Below are positions 62,101 to 64,000 of a DNA stretch of 64,000 nucleotides, piece by piece; position 1 is the stretch's first letter; every line of letters begins with the position of its first letter. Location: assembly GCA_020026375.1 (NCBI GenBank), contig JAHHQN010000005.1, positions 43,938 to 107,937 on the forward strand, written 5' to 3'. This DNA is from Alistipes sp. (lineage in GTDB: Bacteria; Bacteroidota; Bacteroidia; Bacteroidales; Rikenellaceae). The position numbers were made by a program, and so were the translations under genes. The notes below the pieces were generated by a model. That model was not told the DNA's origin and did no database searches. It was given only the letters and a program-made list of their open reading frames with translations.

Positions 62101-62315
62101 GGGAAATCCTTCGCGGCATCGGAGTGTCCGATGAGGAAATAGCGATCCTCATAACCGAAATCACGGGCCAGGAACTGCTCGTAGCCATCGGGGCCGAGTG
62201 CCAGTTCCGCTCCCGAACCGTCGTTCTCGCCAATCTGCCAGACGACGGGATTTGCACCGTAAGCCGTTATCGAGCAAGCGGCGGCCAATGCCAGGGTCAG
62301 TAGTGTTTTTTTCAT
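59172..62315 (-). CDS. GH92 alpha-mannosidase with an added N-terminal beta domain
   Basis: A 1047-residue secreted enzyme. The start MKKTLLTLALAAACSITAYG gives the signal peptide; 82 codons further upstream would read through the tRNA region and are rejected. An N-terminal beta-sandwich (about 22-205; VWQIGENDGSGAELALGPDG, LVVDLVDVNAGGAVVKVRVN, VVFDRVTLEGG) resembles domain III of polysaccharide lyase 4. GH92 proper starts around residue 310 (PADYVDTRIGTAHSRWMIAP) and contains CFSHIHEWTMAGLGMMPTNG, CDAFWNTFWNLNQVWNLVAP, EYIPVMVAEHEIPQMVSAYQ and GDEDQGQMSAWLVMAAMGL. GH92 enzymes are calcium-dependent exo-alpha-mannosidases acting on N-glycans or fungal mannan. The leader carries the same operator as the PMI operon. 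Confidence 0.92.
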   Translation of the reverse strand: MKKTLLTLALAAACSITAYGANPVVWQIGENDGSGAELALGPDGYEQFLARDFGYEDRYFLIGHSDAAKDFPYILPGPKDGWGGTGGTSGWRTHDIHVLFGLEKAPSGGNLNLVVDLVDVNAGGAVVKVRVNDVERRFRLEGGSDAVLKGDASHARERVLSLPLRVSDLRRGGNEVILSVLEGGWVVFDRVTLEGGGSARLVDNDAEAFLRGVSAADYAVENGEGIFQPLLVDVEHLSGNSELSVRLDGGEIFRSSVDAMRYVFEAPMPQVDRKTRSCYEIYIGDRLLEKGVVTRTPQQVVAPADYVDTRIGTAHSRWMIAPGPWMPFSMVKLSPDNQNGGWQSGYQPTFESIGCFSHIHEWTMAGLGMMPTNGDLFVTVGDETDPDSGYRSRIDKSTEEAPLGYYKVFLSDTKIWAELTATERAGFQRYTFPSERDGRVMIDLNIPSEYVYDLQEVCIRQVGESRIEGFSKQISPRPHVWSDDADQEYVVNFVMEFDSPILKFAGWTDDELLEGKTIRGTHLKDAGAYVEFDTRRHPVVQVRTGISPVSIENASLNLLTEISDPFGWDFDKVVAHQKQTWNALLGRVKVSTDNRLEKVRFYTNLYRSFCRNTWSDVNGEWMSPDEQVRRFDNPEHMALGCDAFWNTFWNLNQVWNLVAPEWSSRWVNSQLALYDSNGWLAKGPAGMEYIPVMVAEHEIPQMVSAYQMGIRDYDAEKMLEAVKKMQTTPAQHVAGGFAGNRDLEPYLKYKYVPMELGRFSNTLEYSFDDWTVGQLAKAMGRYADYALFDERGNWWRNAINPDNGYAHLRDTTGHFVEDFNPFLTGRNHHYVEGNSWQLSYFVPQNVPALIDIMGVDDFVNRLNWGFEVSEPWRYNAPNDQYWDYPVVQGNQQSMHFAFLFNWAKRPWLTQKWSRSIIDRYYGCGIANAYLGDEDQGQMSAWLVMAAMGLFQTDGGCRVDPVYEISSPLFRETEIDLGHRYGRGGKFVIRAEELSRKNIYIRRATLNGRELSSFCFPASELLKGGELVLYMGSEPNKEWGTVNFYQHN

Positions 62316-62351
62316 ATTCGGATTCAGTTTGTTTTCAGTCTTGTAATATAT

Positions 62352-62363
62352 GTATGAACATAC
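62352..62363. promoter_or_regulatory. Candidate GntR operator in the GH92 leader
   Basis: GTATGAACATAC has perfect GTATG/CATAC arms around AA. It lies 4 bp after the -7 box of the GH92 promoter and matches the site near the PMI operon at 11 of 12 positions. Confidence 0.65.
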
Positions 62364-62367
62364 GTCA

Positions 62368-62375
62368 CAAATATA
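62368..62375 (-). promoter_or_regulatory. -7 promoter box of the GH92 gene
   Basis: TATATTTG on the minus strand fits TAnnTTTG, 53 bp before the start codon. Confidence 0.6.
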
Positions 62376-62480
62376 GACATTTTCGGGGTAATCCGAATGT
62401 TTTTTCCGAAAAAAGTTGATTTTGCGAAGAAAAAGGTAAAGAAAGCCAACCAACGGAGCGGAACATCGGGAGACGGGAAC

Positions 62481-62510
62481 AAAAAAAAACGAGACGCTTT
62501 CGCATCTCGT
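62481..62510 (-). terminator. Intrinsic terminator after tRNA-Met
   Basis: A 9-bp stem on the minus strand (ACGAGATGC / GCGTCTCGT, one G-U pair) followed by nine T, directly downstream of the tRNA. Confidence 0.88.
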
Positions 62511-62512
62511 TT

Positions 62513-62589
62513 TGGTAGCGGGACCGGGACTTGAACCCGGGACCTCATGATTATGAATCATGCGCTCTAACCAGCTGAGCTATCCCGCC
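62513..62589 (-). tRNA. tRNA-Met (CAT)
   Basis: The minus-strand sequence folds as a tRNA: acceptor GGCGGGA / TCCCGCT, D-arm AGCTCAGCTGGTTAGAGC, anticodon stem CATGA / TCATG around loop TTCATAA, and T-arm with GGTTCAAGT. The anticodon is CAT. The anticodon stem lacks the three G-C pairs of initiator tRNA, so this is elongator tRNA-Met; an Ile tRNA with a modified CAT anticodon is the alternative. CCA is encoded at the 3' end (62513-62515). A -33/-7 promoter lies upstream. Confidence 0.95.
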
Positions 62590-62651
62590 TTAAGGCTTAT
62601 GGTTGCTTTCAGGTTTCATCGTGTTGTGTCGTTGTTTCCTGATTGCGAGTG

Positions 62652-62682
62652 CAAAGATAGAGCAAAAATTTTATCTTCCAAA
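62652..62682 (-). promoter_or_regulatory. Promoter of tRNA-Met
   Basis: A -33 TTTG (62682-62679) and a -7 TATCTTTG (62659-62652) on the minus strand are separated by 19 bp. The tRNA 5' end is about 60 bp downstream, implying a processed leader. Confidence 0.72.
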
Positions 62683-62772
62683 ACTTTTTGCAAAAATTTT
62701 TCAATTATTTTTTTATCTTTTTCGCTTTGGCATTGATTTTGATTGACTTACACCTAAAAAAATTTTTCGCTT

Positions 62773-63453
62773 ATGAAGAGACAAAATTCCACAGATTCCA
62801 AGTTGAAACATTTTCTGGGTTGGATAAAAGTTATCGCCGGCTGCATTCTGCTCGTCGCCCTGTCGTTCGAAATCATCGGCGGCGACCACATCAGCTTCTC
62901 GGAGGGGTACCTCATCACCCAGCTGGCGGTGTGTCTGGTCTTCCTGGCCGACTTCACCGTGCGCTGGACCATCGCCCCCCACAAGCTGCATTTCCTGCTC
63001 CACAACCTCATCTATCTCCTGTTGTCGATTCCCTACCTCAACATATTATATTGGTGCGGCATCACACTCACCCACGACTGGGAACTCCTCGTGGGTATGA
63101 TTCCTCTGCTGCGTGCCTTCCTGGCCATGGTCATCATCATCCGCTGGCTGGTCAGCAAAAACAAGATGCGCAGGCTCTTTGCGGCCTACATCTTCACGGT
63201 GGTCATCTTCACCTACATCTCGGCACTGGTCTTCTACGACTATGAGGTACTCATCAACCCCAAGCTCCACGGCTTCGGCAATGCCCTCTGGTGGGCATGG
63301 ATGAATGTCACCACGGTGGGTGCGGCCATCTTCCCCGTGACGGCCATCGGAAAGGTGGTCTGCGTGCTGCTGCCCTCGCTGGGTATGATGTTCTTCCCGA
63401 TTTTCACCACCTATGTTCTCCAGGAGTACAACAGCCGCAAACACGAGGAGTAA
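62773..63453 (+). CDS. Voltage-gated-type ion channel with an altered selectivity filter
   Basis: A 226-residue inner-membrane protein with the six-helix layout of the voltage-gated potassium channel superfamily: helices around residues 15-35, 45-65, 72-90, 98-122 and 132-155, then a pore loop (about 170-190) and a last helix (195-218). The pore region reads WWAWMNVTTVGAAIFP (filter T180-P188), where potassium channels have TVGYGD. Basic residues in the fourth helix are few (LLRAFLAMVIIIRWL). It may conduct a different ion or be a degenerate channel. It stands alone between two tRNA genes; no clear promoter is visible. Confidence 0.85.
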   Translation: MKRQNSTDSKLKHFLGWIKVIAGCILLVALSFEIIGGDHISFSEGYLITQLAVCLVFLADFTVRWTIAPHKLHFLLHNLIYLLLSIPYLNILYWCGITLTHDWELLVGMIPLLRAFLAMVIIIRWLVSKNKMRRLFAAYIFTVVIFTYISALVFYDYEVLINPKLHGFGNALWWAWMNVTTVGAAIFPVTAIGKVVCVLLPSLGMMFFPIFTTYVLQEYNSRKHEE

Positions 63454-63601
63454 TCCTCCTGGCGTGTGACACGAAAAACGGCGAAAAAAACGCCGCTTCC
63501 GACCTCAACACCTAACCAGTTGAAAACAAATAAAATAGCTCCGAAAAGCCGCTGCGCACCGAAAAAAGTTGTTGATTTTCTTTAAAAAAGTCGGCAAAAA
63601 A

Positions 63602-63632
63602 TTTGCAGGTAACGATTTTTGTACTACCTTTG
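63602..63632 (+). promoter_or_regulatory. Promoter of tRNA-Asp
   Basis: A -33 TTTG (63602-63605) and a -7 TACCTTTG (63625-63632) are separated by 19 bp, about 60 bp before the mature tRNA. Confidence 0.75.
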
Positions 63633-63692
63633 CACTCGCAATCGGGAAGCAACGACAACACGAAGCCCACCGAAAGCCAAACACAAATAACT

Positions 63693-63766
63693 GGTGCGTT
63701 AGTTCAGCTGGTTAGAATACGTGCCTGTCACGCACGGGGTCAGGGGTTCGAGTCCCCTACGCACCG
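63693..63766 (+). tRNA. tRNA-Asp (GTC)
   Basis: The 74-nt sequence folds with acceptor GGTGCGT / ACGCACC, D-arm AGTTCAGCTGGTTAGAAT, anticodon stem CGTGC / GCACG around loop CTGTCAC (anticodon GTC), and T-arm AGGGGTTCGAGTCCCCT. The discriminator is G. CCA is not encoded (the next bases are CTGA), so it must be added enzymatically. Confidence 0.97.
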
Positions 63767-63770
63767 CTGA

Positions 63771-63801
63771 AAGCCTTGAAGGAAACTTCGAGGCTTTTTT
63801 T
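63771..63801 (+). terminator. Intrinsic terminator after tRNA-Asp
   Basis: A stem AGCCTTGAAG / CTTCGAGGCT (G-U tolerated) with a GAAA tetraloop and seven T. Confidence 0.88.
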
Positions 63802-63842
63802 GTATCCCTACCGCACCGTCCGCCCTCATCACTTCACCCCGC

Positions 63843-64000
63843 GGCACGTCTGCCTTTCCGCACAACTCTCCCCCACCATTGCGACACACTCGCCTTTCCG
63901 CAAACCGCTCCCCCACCATCGCTGCACGTCCGCATCACCATCACTCCCTCTTCCTCCTCGGCACGTCTGCCTCACAGCGCAACTCTACCCCAAGTCACTC
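63843..64000. repeat. C-rich, G-poor decayed tandem repeat of about 40 bp
   Basis: CCTTTCCGCA begins at 63853 and again at 63893, exactly 40 bp apart, each followed by a CTCCCCCACCATYGC segment. A third, more diverged copy (GCACGTCTGCCTCACAGCGC) starts at 63961, near a multiple of the same period. The plus strand is very poor in G. The repeat runs to the window edge, so its full size and neighbours are unknown. No coding sequence is visible. Confidence 0.6.

Noticed and set aside
62316..62561. N-terminal extension of the GH92 frame through the promoter and tRNA-Met
   Set aside because: A signal peptide starts at 62315 and a promoter and operator lie within the extension.

Overview
The window is typical of a Bacteroidales chromosome, most likely Alistipes or another Rikenellaceae member; this is inferred from gene content and the GC-rich coding sequence, not from a marker search. 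Supporting signs are the Bacteroidetes-type promoter (-33 TTG/TTTG, a 19-20 bp spacer, -7 TAnnTTTG) in front of many genes, a fused SecDF, a Bacteroidetes-type LptE, DUF4831, DUF4838 and FKBP-like lipoproteins, and a short HU/CCDC81-type membrane protein. No insertion sequence, prophage, CRISPR array or rRNA was seen.

Layout. 1-5.8 kb (minus): a TonB-dependent receptor cut by the window edge and preceded by a TPP riboswitch, which points to thiamin uptake; then galM-gltX, a SIMPL protein and ychF. 5.9-11.4 kb (plus): mscL, a large acidic protein of unknown function followed by rsmI, a DUF389 membrane protein and a GT2 glycosyltransferase. 11.4-12.4 kb (minus): a sugar nucleotidyltransferase. 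12.5-17.9 kb (plus): a likely operon of a degenerate M23 protein, dxr, rseP, a small lipoprotein and radA. 18.0-29.6 kb (minus): a DNA-alkylation-repair-like protein with DUF4831; the tightly packed run YbbR-like-coaE-folP-lolD-DUF2400-trmN6; secDF; dnaK; and a small DNA-binding protein. 29.7-34.0 kb (minus): two FKBP-like lipoproteins, ruvA and a TlpA-like lipoprotein. 34.1-35.7 kb (plus): an OmpH/Skp-like lipoprotein and the diadenylate cyclase cdaA. 36.2-39.8 kb (minus): an HU-like membrane protein, a sigma-54 activator, lptE, a small conserved protein and secG. 39.9-43.2 kb (plus): arginine decarboxylase, engB and prs.

43.2-62.3 kb is rich in glycan-degrading enzymes: two (alpha/alpha)6-barrel glycosidases, a DUF4838 enzyme, a GH20 hexosaminidase and a GH92 mannosidase, interspersed with a C1 peptidase, a DEDDh exonuclease and exonuclease III. 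Its core is a four-gene operon (phosphomannose isomerase-like fusion, ROK kinase, MFS sugar porter, lipoprotein glycosidase) divergent from a GntR/UTRA regulator. The same 10-11 bp near-palindrome lies just downstream of the -7 box of this operon and of the separate GH92 gene. I infer a small regulon that trims alpha-mannosides, imports the sugar, phosphorylates it and feeds it to fructose-6-phosphate. The window ends with tRNA-Met(CAT), an ion channel with an altered selectivity filter, tRNA-Asp(GTC) and a C-rich decayed repeat.

Most of the window is core housekeeping sequence. The least explained items are the riboswitch/receptor leader, the GntR regulon with its unusual enzyme fusions, the channel filter, the disordered acidic protein beside rsmI, the degenerate M23 and HU-like membrane proteins, and two strand-asymmetric C-rich spacers.
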